Below, one piece after another: positions 24,864 to 32,867 of a DNA stretch of 64,000 nt (the first letter of the stretch is position 1; every line of letters begins with the position of its first letter). Location: positions 1 to 64,000 of the forward strand of contig SVNV01000001.1 of the NCBI GenBank assembly GCA_015066705.1, read 5' to 3'. The translations under genes and the position numbers were made by a program. Below the pieces are notes generated by a model. The model was not told the origin of the DNA, ran no database searches, and worked only from the letters and a program-made list of their open reading frames with translations. The DNA comes from Ruminococcus sp. (GTDB lineage: Bacteria; Bacillota; Clostridia; Oscillospirales; Ruminococcaceae).

Positions 24864-26948
24864 TTATTCCATAATTGCGTTTTTAGCAATTACGTCGCCA
24901 ACAAGCTGTGGTGGAAGCTGTTCGTAGCGTACTCTTTCAAATGTAAATTCGCCTCTGCCCTGTGTCATCTGGCGAAGAACAAGTGCAAAGTCCTGCATTT
25001 CTGCCATAGGTACTTCTGCGACAACCTCTGTAAGTCCAGCCTTATTTGCAGGATTCATACCAAGAACTCTGCCACGCTTTTTGTTAAGTTCGCCCATAAT
25101 GTCACCTGTATTGTCATCAGGAACGATAACATTCAAAGCACCGATAGGTTCGAGAATTACAGGTTCAGCCTGCTTCAGACCTTCCTTATATGCGATAGAT
25201 GCAGCCATCTTGAATGCCATTTCTGAAGAGTCAACAGCGTGGTAAGAACCGTCAACGAGAATAGCTTTAAGTCCTACTACAGGGAAACCTGCAAGAACGC
25301 CCTTCTTTACACAGTCCTGAAGTCCCTTTTCAACTGCCGGGAAGAAGTTCTTAGGAACAGCACCACCGAATACCTTTTCTTCAAAGATAAGTTCGTCAGA
25401 AATACAAGGTTCAAATTCAATCCATACGTCACCATACTGTCCGTGACCACCTGACTGTTTCTTATGTTTACCCTGAACCTTAACTTTCTTTCTGATTGTT
25501 TCCTTATATGAAATCTTAGGATTTTCAAGGTTTACCTTTGCTCCGAAGTCACTTTCAAGCTTTCCGAGTGCTGCTTCAAGATGAAGTCCGCCAAGGCCTG
25601 CGAGAATCATTTCGTTTGTTTCAATATCGTGAGTATATGTAAGTGTCAAATCTTCTTCAAGAAGTCTTGCAATAGCTGTTGAAATCTTACTTTCGTCGCC
25701 CTGTGCCTTAGCCTTTGCAGCCATCTTATAGCATGGCTTAGGGAAATTGATTGTTTCAAGCTTAGCAACTCTTGAAGAGTCGCAGATTGTATCATTTGTG
25801 GAAACGTTCATCTTTGTTGCAACAACGATATCTCCACAGCCAACCTCAGAAACTTCTTCAGATTTCTTACCGAAGAGGTACATAAGCTTACCAACCTTTT
25901 CAGTATTGCCTGTTGTAGCATTAACTACTTCCTTACCGGCAGTAAGCTTTCCGCTGAACACCTTGATATATGACATCTTTCCTACAAACGGGTCAGCTAC
26001 TGTCTTGAATACAAATGCTGAAAGTGGTGCGTTTTCGTCACACTCGATTTCAATCATATCGCCGTCAGCTGTTTCACCGATTTTCTTTTCCTTTTCGATT
26101 GGTGCAGGAAGAAGAAGTGAAATTTCCTTCAAAAGCATATCAACGCCTGCAAGTGTTGTAGATGAAACGCATGTTACAGGTGTAATAATACCCTTATTCA
26201 TACCGTTATGGATACCGTCGATAATTTCCTTCTGAGTAAATGGTTCGCCTGAGAAGAACTTTTCAAAGAGTGCTTCGTCTGTTTCAGCAACAGCTTCAGA
26301 CACAGCTTCTACAAGACCGTCAATTCTGTATCCCATCTTTTCAGAAACTTCAGCAGTAGGCATTTCTGTTTCAACAGCGTTACCGTATTCATCATACTTA
26401 TAAGCCTTCATTTCAATAAGGTTTACATAAGAAACAATTCTTCTGTCTGCGATAACAGGTACTACAACAGGACAAACTGTCGGGCCGAATTCAGCCTTGA
26501 GCTCTGTAAGAACATTATTGAAGTTAGCATTATCGTCGTCAAGCTTTGTTACAACGAACATTCTTGGCTTACCTGTTTCAACAGCATAGTCATAAGCCTT
26601 ATGTGTTCCTACCTTAACGCCTGACTTACCTGATACAGTAATAAGCACTGAACCGCTTGCAAAAATACCTTCCATCATTTCGCCTGCGTAGTCAAAAAGT
26701 CCAGGTGTATCAAGAAGGTTAACCTTTAAATCGTCCTTTTCAAATGATGAAAGAGATGTGTATATTGAACATTTTCTCTTGATTTCTTCAGCATTATAGT
26801 CGGAAACTGTATTTCCGTCAAGAACCTTACCGAGTCTGTCAGTAGCTCCGCTCTTATAAAGCAAAGCCTCACAAAGTGAAGTCTTTCCTGAGCCTGCATG
26901 ACCTGCAACAGCTAAGTTTTTAATCCTCGTACAATCGAATTTTTTCAA
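24864..26948 (-). CDS. EF-G-like translational GTPase
   Basis: The 694-residue five-domain GTPase resembles EF-G but is not the canonical one. P-loop AGHAGSGKTS near residue 15; DTPG near residue 80; the G4 motif reads TKLD rather than NKMD; and switch I (EEIKRKCSIYTSL) lacks the usual RGITI. Domain IV to V includes GGHGQYGDVWIEFEP and VPMAEMQDFALVLRQMTQGRGEFTFE. Such proteins co-exist with the real EF-G and are of poorly known function. The start is TTG 26948, with AGGAG 8 nt upstream. It stands alone. Confidence 0.9.
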   Translation of the reverse strand: MKKFDCTRIKNLAVAGHAGSGKTSLCEALLYKSGATDRLGKVLDGNTVSDYNAEEIKRKCSIYTSLSSFEKDDLKVNLLDTPGLFDYAGEMMEGIFASGSVLITVSGKSGVKVGTHKAYDYAVETGKPRMFVVTKLDDDNANFNNVLTELKAEFGPTVCPVVVPVIADRRIVSYVNLIEMKAYKYDEYGNAVETEMPTAEVSEKMGYRIDGLVEAVSEAVAETDEALFEKFFSGEPFTQKEIIDGIHNGMNKGIITPVTCVSSTTLAGVDMLLKEISLLLPAPIEKEKKIGETADGDMIEIECDENAPLSAFVFKTVADPFVGKMSYIKVFSGKLTAGKEVVNATTGNTEKVGKLMYLFGKKSEEVSEVGCGDIVVATKMNVSTNDTICDSSRVAKLETINFPKPCYKMAAKAKAQGDESKISTAIARLLEEDLTLTYTHDIETNEMILAGLGGLHLEAALGKLESDFGAKVNLENPKISYKETIRKKVKVQGKHKKQSGGHGQYGDVWIEFEPCISDELIFEEKVFGGAVPKNFFPAVEKGLQDCVKKGVLAGFPVVGLKAILVDGSYHAVDSSEMAFKMAASIAYKEGLKQAEPVILEPIGALNVIVPDDNTGDIMGELNKKRGRVLGMNPANKAGLTEVVAEVPMAEMQDFALVLRQMTQGRGEFTFERVRYEQLPPQLVGDVIAKNAIME

Positions 26949-26984
26949 GTGAATCTCTCCTGTCTGTATGTTTTAGTTGTTCAT

Positions 26985-27106
26985 AATGCACAATAATCAC
27001 GAACATCACATATTAATTATATATCATTTTAACATAAATTACAAGTGTCTGTTTAAATATTTTTATCGTGATTATTAACAAATTATTTAATAGTTACTTG
27101 TGCATT
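26985..27106. repeat. Nested inverted repeats around the EF-G-like promoter
   Basis: AATGCACAA then TAATCACGA (26985-27002, contiguous) are mirrored downstream by TCGTGATTATT (27066-27076) and, 21 nt further, TTGTGCATT (27098-27106). The EF-G-like promoter lies inside. Function unknown. Confidence 0.5.
27016..27044 (-). promoter_or_regulatory. Promoter of the EF-G-like gene
   Basis: TTGTAA (27044-27039), 17 nt and TATAAT (27021-27016) on the minus strand. Confidence 0.7.
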
Positions 27107-27130
27107 ACAGATAAAGGCAAGCCTATGTCC

Positions 27131-27159
27131 TTGAAAAATCCCACGAAACATGATATACT
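27131..27159 (+). promoter_or_regulatory. Promoter of the 88-residue protein gene
   Basis: TTGAAA (27131-27136), 17 nt and TATACT (27154-27159); about 28 nt before the ATG. Confidence 0.75.
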
Positions 27160-27187
27160 TATGTAAAATATGACGAGGAGATTTAAA

Positions 27188-27454
27188 ATGGCTGAGAGTA
27201 TTTTTGACATACCGGGTTTTACATTTTTTGCTGAAAAAAACAATTTTTCAGGAAGCGCGTTAAAAACCTTCAACTATAAAATCTGGTACGGTGAGCAGTT
27301 TACAGTCAAGGTATGGTACGGGGTAAACTGTTACAGCTGTACTGATGAAAGCGAAATAGTTGCCGAGATGACTGCAGAATTCATTCCTGAGAGTCTCAAG
27401 GAAATCAAAGTCTGGCTGGAAGGTCAGCTTGAAATTTTCAAAAACAAAAACTAA
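27188..27454 (+). CDS. Small unknown protein
   Basis: An 88-residue soluble protein of no family I recognise, rich in aromatic residues: it begins MAESIFDIPGFTFF and has alternating WYGEQFTVKVWYG and a predicted helix at the C-terminus (SLKEIKVWLEGQLEIF). GAGGAG is 6 nt before the chosen ATG at 27188; an earlier ATG (27170) overlaps that site. It has its own promoter and terminator, so it is a real gene. Confidence 0.65.
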   Translation: MAESIFDIPGFTFFAEKNNFSGSALKTFNYKIWYGEQFTVKVWYGVNCYSCTDESEIVAEMTAEFIPESLKEIKVWLEGQLEIFKNKN

Positions 27455-27459
27455 CAAAA

Positions 27460-27484
27460 AAGTCTGAGAAAAACTCTCAGACTT
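27460..27484. terminator. Bidirectional terminator closing the ECF operon and the 88-residue gene
   Basis: AAGTCTGAGA arm, 5-nt loop and matching arm, with A/T tracts on both sides. Confidence 0.88.
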
Positions 27485-27776
27485 CTTTTTTATCCACATA
27501 TCGTTCAACTCGCATACGGAGTTTATATTTTTCACGCAAAGCTGCAATTTCTTTCATCATATCAGTTTTATGGTGAAAGTCTATTGCTTCCTCGTCTCGC
27601 CATCGGTCAATAAGCAAAACTGTTTCTTCGTCATCAAGCGGGAAGAAATATTCATAACGCTCGTTTCCTTCTTCGTTACGGATTTTTTCAACAAGTCCCG
27701 AAGAAACCATTTCCTCAACGAATTTTCTTGCGTTTCCATTTTTTCCTGAATAATAAATATTAACTGTTATACTCAT
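27477..27776 (-). CDS. Antibiotic biosynthesis monooxygenase (ABM)-fold protein
   Basis: The 99-residue single-domain protein has the ABM/YgiN pattern: ITVNIYYSGKNGNARKFVEEMVSSGLVEKIRNEEGNERYEYFFPLDDEETVLLIDRWRDEEAIDFHHKTDMM, with the typical W-x-D/E and the DFHHKT helix. Members are small heme-, quinol- or aldehyde-related enzymes; the substrate here is unknown. Its ATG overlaps the end of the MATE gene by 17 nt, so it closes the long operon. Confidence 0.85.
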   Translation of the reverse strand: MSITVNIYYSGKNGNARKFVEEMVSSGLVEKIRNEEGNERYEYFFPLDDEETVLLIDRWRDEEAIDFHHKTDMMKEIAALREKYKLRMRVERYVDKKEV

Positions 27777-29127
27777 CAGTATTCTCCTCAAATACAAAAC
27801 CGTGTGGCACCCACATATTTTTAAAATAAAAAACAAGTGAAAGAACAGTTGAAACTGTCCAGCCTATCGGCCATGAAAGCCATATTCCTGTTGAGCTATT
27901 GAGCAAATCAGAAAGCACAAAGCTCAGCACAACTCTTATTATAAGGTCGGTGAAGGTTGCAATCATAAAGGTTTTCATAGCACCTGCTCCACGCAAAACA
28001 CCGTCGCAAAGGAGCTTTATTGAAATCACCATATAAAATGGCGAGGTTATTCTCAAAAAGGTACAGCCTACTTTTATTGCCTCCATACTTTCGTGCTTTT
28101 TCATAAATAGTCCCAAGAAGAATTCAGGAACTGTGAAGAATGCCACAGTAAAAGGTATTACCACGCAGGCACAGATAATAAAGCTTGATTTAAAGCCCTG
28201 CTTTATTCTCGGAAGCTGTTTTGCACCTATATTCTGTGCGGTAAATGATGAAAGAGCATTTCCCAGAGCGGCAAAGGACATTATTCCGAAGGTATTGAGC
28301 TTGATTGCTGCTGAGTAGCCTGCCACTACCGACGAGCCGTAGCCGTTTATAAGGGTCTGAATAAAAAGATTTCCCACAGAAACAAAGCTCTGCTGAAGAA
28401 TACTCGGAACAGTTACCCAGATTATTCTTGAAAAAATTCTGAAATCAAAGATTTTTGGAGTATTTGGACAGTTTATTCTTTTTATTTTAACAAAAACTGT
28501 AATCATCGAAAGTATTGACGCAAGACCCTGTGCAATAAAGGTTGCCCAGCCGACGCCTCTTACTCCCCAACCAAATCCTGCTACAAAAACGAGGTCAAGG
28601 ACGATATTGAGAAGCGACGAGAAAATCAGAAGATAAAGTGGTGTTTTAGAATCGCCTGTCGCTGTGAAAATTCCCGAAGAAACGTTATACATAAACAGCA
28701 ACGGTAGTCCCAATGTATAGATTCCCAGATAAGCAGAGCCGTCGCTGAAAATATTCTTTGGTGTATCGAGAAGTGTAAGCATTCCGTCGCAGAAAACAAG
28801 TCCCGAAACTGCAAGAATTATGCTGAGCACCAGCGACATAATAAGCGAAGTATTGACCGCTGTTTTCATACGGGTAAACTTACCGCTACCATAAAGCTGT
28901 GAAACAATTACCGACGAGCCGATATTACAGCCCACTGCAAATGCCATAAAAATCATAGTTATCGGGTATGATGCCCCGACAGCCGCCAGAGCGTTTTCGC
29001 CTGCAAACTTGCCCGCAATAACGCTGTCGCTTATATTATACAGCTGCTGAAACGCAACGCTTATAAGCAGTGGTATGGAAAATTTCACCAGAGTGGGAGT
29101 AATCTTTCCCTTTGTAAGTTCTACCAT
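27760..29127 (-). CDS. MATE family efflux protein
   Basis: The 455-residue protein has twelve hydrophobic helices in the usual two halves. Recognisable are LVKFSIPLLISVAFQQLYNISDSVIAGKFAGENALAAVGASYPI at the N-terminus and TVPSILQQSFVSVGNLFIQTLINGYGSSVVAGYSAAIKL in the second half. Exchanges a drug or metabolite for Na+ or H+. It starts 12 nt after the ECF S component, which suggests that the exported compound relates to the imported one (inference). Confidence 0.92.
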   Translation of the reverse strand: MVELTKGKITPTLVKFSIPLLISVAFQQLYNISDSVIAGKFAGENALAAVGASYPITMIFMAFAVGCNIGSSVIVSQLYGSGKFTRMKTAVNTSLIMSLVLSIILAVSGLVFCDGMLTLLDTPKNIFSDGSAYLGIYTLGLPLLFMYNVSSGIFTATGDSKTPLYLLIFSSLLNIVLDLVFVAGFGWGVRGVGWATFIAQGLASILSMITVFVKIKRINCPNTPKIFDFRIFSRIIWVTVPSILQQSFVSVGNLFIQTLINGYGSSVVAGYSAAIKLNTFGIMSFAALGNALSSFTAQNIGAKQLPRIKQGFKSSFIICACVVIPFTVAFFTVPEFFLGLFMKKHESMEAIKVGCTFLRITSPFYMVISIKLLCDGVLRGAGAMKTFMIATFTDLIIRVVLSFVLSDLLNSSTGIWLSWPIGWTVSTVLSLVFYFKNMWVPHGFVFEENTDEYNS

Positions 29128-29139
29128 TTTTATTATCCT

Positions 29140-29817
29140 TTACAAAATACCATATTTTTTAACAAGTCTGTCAAGGGTATTCCCAACCGGCTTTGACAAA
29201 ACAAGCAAGAAAATAACATTTGAAACCACATAACACAAGGTTATCGGAAGTGAAGTAAGAATTACTGCAAAATATCGTCTTACATTCAAAGAACCATCCA
29301 TAAAAAGCACCGTCCAGCTATCCATCACAAGTGAATAGAATAGTCCGGCCAATGCACCGTAAAGTGACAGGAGAATTATATTTTTTGAAAGCTTTTTGCT
29401 TAAAAGTCCTGCAAAAAATCCTATAAGTCCCCAAGTCAGCATCTGAAAAGGTGTCCAAGGACCTTGCCCGAAGTAGAAGTTTGAAACAAGCGCTGACATT
29501 GCCCCCGTAACAAAGCCAGCCTGTCCCCCAAGTGAAAGAGCAGTCAGAATAACTATTGCTGAAACAGGTTTAAAAAATGGGATTGGTGCAAAGAGAAATC
29601 TTCCCGTTACTGACACCGCTGTCATTACTGCCACAAGTACAACATAGCTTGTGGTGGTTTTTTTGTTTTCAAAGGTAAAAAAGAACGGCAGACAGCACAA
29701 AACTGCTCCCAGAACACTGGCAAGCAAATAACCTTTACACCACTCGCAAAGCACCGAAAATACGGCGATTATGAGAAGTGCTATCGCCGAAATAGAAGTT
29801 ATGACAGTTTTTTTCAT
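29140..29817 (-). CDS. ECF transporter S component
   Basis: Substrate-binding membrane subunit of an energy-coupling-factor importer, 225 residues with about six helices. A long N-terminal pair of helices precedes the usual core; near the centre is SNFYFGQGPWTPFQMLTWGLIGFFAGLL, typical of one large S-component group. The ligand cannot be read directly. The neighbouring transcobalamin-like proteins suggest a corrinoid, whereas pncB at the head of the operon would suggest a nicotinate-type compound. It starts 15 nt after the ATPase gene. Confidence 0.85.
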   Translation of the reverse strand: MKKTVITSISAIALLIIAVFSVLCEWCKGYLLASVLGAVLCCLPFFFTFENKKTTTSYVVLVAVMTAVSVTGRFLFAPIPFFKPVSAIVILTALSLGGQAGFVTGAMSALVSNFYFGQGPWTPFQMLTWGLIGFFAGLLSKKLSKNIILLSLYGALAGLFYSLVMDSWTVLFMDGSLNVRRYFAVILTSLPITLCYVVSNVIFLLVLSKPVGNTLDRLVKKYGIL

Positions 29818-29832
29818 ATCGCCGTACCTTTC

Positions 29833-31467
29833 TTAGATTTTTTTCAGATTTTCAGTTACCTGTGACACTGTAACAGCATTTTTTATCACATCTTTTGCGA
29901 TGATTGCTGAGGAAGTTGTATAAAAATAATTCTCAGAAAAGAACACCTGAGGCGGTTCTTTACAAATTATCTCACCATCAAAAAGCATAGCACAGCTATG
30001 AGCGGTGGTTGCCGAAAACTCAACATCGTGTGTAACAATCACAAGAGTTTTTCCCTCTTGAGAAAGCTTTTCAAAAATCTCACTGAGTTCTGATTTATAA
30101 AAAGCATCAAGTCCCTTGGTCGGCTCGTCAAGAAGAATAATTTCAGGCTGTGAAATAAGCACACGTCCCAGTGCACACTTCTGGATTTCACCTCCCGAAA
30201 TGTCAAAGGGATGCCTGTCAAGAAGGTGGGATATTCCTAATTTTTCAGAAATCTCGTCAATTATATTCTCGTCTTTTGAATGTGCCTTACAGCTTTCCAA
30301 AAAATCCTCTCGCACTGTTTTATTTGAAAAGACAGTTTTAGGATTCTGAGGTAAAAATCCTATGATTCCTCTGTAAAGGGAATTACCTTTATAGTCTGCA
30401 ATCGCCCTATTATAGAGCTTTACGTCGCCGTGATAGGCTTTTCTTAGCTTTGAGATAACATTTAAAAGAGTGGTCTTTCCACTACCGTTTGAGCCGTGAA
30501 TTGCAAGAATTTCACTCTTTTTAACTGACAAATTCACGCCTCTGAGCACGTCCTCGCCATTCTTTTCGTAGCGAAACCAAACATCCTCAAGGTTAATCAC
30601 ATCATCATTATCATTGCGGTGGTTGTCTATTTCGCAGGTTGATTTATTATAGCCGTCGAGAATGATTTTTCTTCCCTCTCTTATATTAAGAGGCAGGCTT
30701 TCAGCAGAAAATTCCTCACCAAAAATCCTTGTAGCAGAAGGCAGAGCGACTTTCATATCGCTTTTAAGGATTTCCACACACGCTTTTCGTGGCGTGTCGT
30801 CACAAGCAAGTCTTCCATCATCAAGAAAAAGCACCCTGTCGGACATCGAAAAACATCTCTCAAGGTTATGCTCGGAAAGGATTACTGTTATTCCAAGCTG
30901 GCGGTTGATTTTTTCAAGAAGGTTGAAAAAGCTGTCGGTCGCCACGGGGTCAAGCTGTGATGTAGGCTCATCGAGAATGATGACATCGGGATTCATAGCA
31001 ATTATTGACGCCAGACTCACAAGCTGTTTTTCTCCGCCTGAAAGCTGGTTTGTATTCTTATTCACCCATTCCTCGATTCCGAAAAAAGCAGAGATTTCAG
31101 CTATTCTCCGCTTGATTTCAAAAGGTGATTTACCCATATTTTCAAGTCCGAATGCAAGCTCTTTTTTTACAGTATCGCAGACTATCTGCGTTTCGGGATT
31201 TTGCATAACGTAGCCGATTTTTGCGGCTGTGACGGCATTTTCGATATCGTAAAGGTTTTCACCTTTATAGAAAATTCCGCCTGTTTTGTCACCCTTTGGT
31301 GTAAGCTGTGGCTTGAGCATTTTCAAGAGTGTAGTTTTTGAGCTTCCGCTCTTACCACAAAGGGTTACAAACTCACCATCGTTGACACAAAAGCTCACAT
31401 TGTCAAGCACCTTTTGCTTGCTGTCAGGGTAAGCAAAGCTTAAATTTTCGACACGAAATATTTCCAT
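29833..31467 (-). CDS. ECF transporter ATPase, A and A' fused
   Basis: A single 544-residue chain carries both ATPase domains. Domain 1: Walker A is CGKSGSSKTTL, in which the Gly before the catalytic Lys is Ser (confirmed by the codons), then Q-loop VMQNPETQI, LSGGEKQLVSLA and ILDEPTSQLD. Domain 2 (from about residue 300): canonical GSNGSGKTTL, FLPQNPKTVF, ISGGEIQKCALG and LLDEPTKGLD. It overlaps the end of the T component by 28 nt. GGAG precedes the ATG by 8 nt. Function: powers import by the S and T subunits. Confidence 0.93.
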   Translation of the reverse strand: MEIFRVENLSFAYPDSKQKVLDNVSFCVNDGEFVTLCGKSGSSKTTLLKMLKPQLTPKGDKTGGIFYKGENLYDIENAVTAAKIGYVMQNPETQIVCDTVKKELAFGLENMGKSPFEIKRRIAEISAFFGIEEWVNKNTNQLSGGEKQLVSLASIIAMNPDVIILDEPTSQLDPVATDSFFNLLEKINRQLGITVILSEHNLERCFSMSDRVLFLDDGRLACDDTPRKACVEILKSDMKVALPSATRIFGEEFSAESLPLNIREGRKIILDGYNKSTCEIDNHRNDNDDVINLEDVWFRYEKNGEDVLRGVNLSVKKSEILAIHGSNGSGKTTLLNVISKLRKAYHGDVKLYNRAIADYKGNSLYRGIIGFLPQNPKTVFSNKTVREDFLESCKAHSKDENIIDEISEKLGISHLLDRHPFDISGGEIQKCALGRVLISQPEIILLDEPTKGLDAFYKSELSEIFEKLSQEGKTLVIVTHDVEFSATTAHSCAMLFDGEIICKEPPQVFFSENYFYTTSSAIIAKDVIKNAVTVSQVTENLKKI

Positions 31468-32321
31468 CTTAAACTCTCCGTTATTTCAATAATCACAGGC
31501 AAAAAGCACAGTACAAAATAGCCTGCATATGCTGTCACGCTACTCACTTCAAGGGTGATTTTAGTAACCGTCGGATAAAACTCAAAAGCTGTAGCTCCAT
31601 TTATCATAAAAATTATTTCCATTATTGTTACAGCAACTGTAAAACACAACAGCACCAAATCATAAAATGTGAATTTCACAGTTTCAAAGCTTGTACGTCC
31701 CTTTTCACCGTAGCCTCTGGCATTCATTGAAGCTGAGGTTTCGATACTGTTTTCAGCCGACTGGGCAACAGTAGAGGACATAGTTTTAAGTTTCAGAAAA
31801 AGTCTTTCAAAGTAGCTTTCTGTTGAATAAATCCCAAGTGTTTTATGGGCTTTTTCTGTTTCCTTATAGGATTTTTTCAGGCGTGGAACAAAATTCAGAG
31901 CCATTGAAAACACCAGTGCAAGCTTTGGCGAGATTTTTGCGAAAAGAAAATAGAATTTATCAGAAGTCATAACTCTGGTCATACAGGAAAACCACAAAAC
32001 CGTTGCAATAATCATCAATGCGATTGAAGCACCGCATATTATCGCTTCCAATGTAACGGGGTTTCCGTTCATAAAGAAAAGAGGTGTTTTTCCGTTATGT
32101 ACAAAAAGCGGATTTGTTACAGCTACAAGGGCAAAAAGCGTTATAAAATACAAAAGCTGTGATAAAAATCCCCTGCCCTTTGAAAGCCACACAGCATAAG
32201 CGGTTGCACCAAGAAGTGATATCAGCTGTAAAACAGGATTGTTACAAAACATAGAAACACCGATTACCGCCAGAAAATACACAAGCATTGTAAAAGGGTG
32301 TGTCTTTAAAAACCTGTTCAT
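31440..32321 (-). CDS. ecfT: ECF transporter T component
   Basis: The 293-residue membrane coupling subunit has four to five helices in the first 110 residues, then the cytoplasmic coupling helices with the Ala-Arg-Gly coupling motif seen as MNARGYGEKGRTSFE near residue 210, and a final helical pair. AAAGGAG lies 7 nt before the ATG. It starts 15 nt after the DUF4430 gene. Confidence 0.9.
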   Translation of the reverse strand: MNRFLKTHPFTMLVYFLAVIGVSMFCNNPVLQLISLLGATAYAVWLSKGRGFLSQLLYFITLFALVAVTNPLFVHNGKTPLFFMNGNPVTLEAIICGASIALMIIATVLWFSCMTRVMTSDKFYFLFAKISPKLALVFSMALNFVPRLKKSYKETEKAHKTLGIYSTESYFERLFLKLKTMSSTVAQSAENSIETSASMNARGYGEKGRTSFETVKFTFYDLVLLCFTVAVTIMEIIFMINGATAFEFYPTVTKITLEVSSVTAYAGYFVLCFLPVIIEITESLRWKYFVSKI

Positions 32322-32336
32322 AGCTAAGCTCCTTTC

Positions 32337-32849
32337 TTATAAATCCTTTCCGGCTTCAAGGGAATAAACCCATTCAACCTTATCGCCGTCTTTTAATTTA
32401 TACTTTCCGCAGGACAGGTCGGTCTGTTTTCCGTTTACAAGAAAAACCCAACCGGAAAGCTCACCGCAGTCAAACTCATACAGATAATTTAATCCCTGAA
32501 CATAAACGCTGTTATAGATATTTTTATCAGCGCCCTGATATTCCATATGGATTTTTTCAAAACGACATACTCTTTTAAGTACATCAAAAACTGTTTCATC
32601 TTCAATGAGAACATACTCTTTTTGTTTGAGAATTTCTCCGTTATTCAATTCTTTAAGCTGTGCGTCTGAAAGTTTACCGCTTGAAAGAGCTTTTTCGCAG
32701 TTTATGGAAAAATAAACCCTGTCGCTATCCTCAGTTATTTCGTCGGCGTGGGTGAGATAATACTCCTCCACCGACTGAAATTCTGTTCCCATAATCAGCA
32801 CAGCCGACAAAAGAATTATAAAAAACAACATAAGGAAATCCTTTTTCAC
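32337..32849 (-). CDS. Membrane-anchored DUF4430 protein, transcobalamin C-terminal-like
   Basis: The 170-residue protein has an uncleaved-looking signal anchor (residues 6-22, no Ala-x-Ala), so it is held on the outer face. Residues about 75-168 match the DUF4430 pattern: ETVFDVLKRV, YVQGLNYLYEF, SGWVFLVNG and LKDGDKVEWVY. DUF4430 corresponds to the C-terminal beta domain of transcobalamin and intrinsic factor, which covers the bound cobalamin. The start is GTG, with AAGGAGG 7 nt upstream. It sits between the barrel protein and EcfT. Confidence 0.88.
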   Translation of the reverse strand: MKKDFLMLFFIILLSAVLIMGTEFQSVEEYYLTHADEITEDSDRVYFSINCEKALSSGKLSDAQLKELNNGEILKQKEYVLIEDETVFDVLKRVCRFEKIHMEYQGADKNIYNSVYVQGLNYLYEFDCGELSGWVFLVNGKQTDLSCGKYKLKDGDKVEWVYSLEAGKDL

Positions 32850-32867
32850 GGCTATGCCTCCTTTTTA

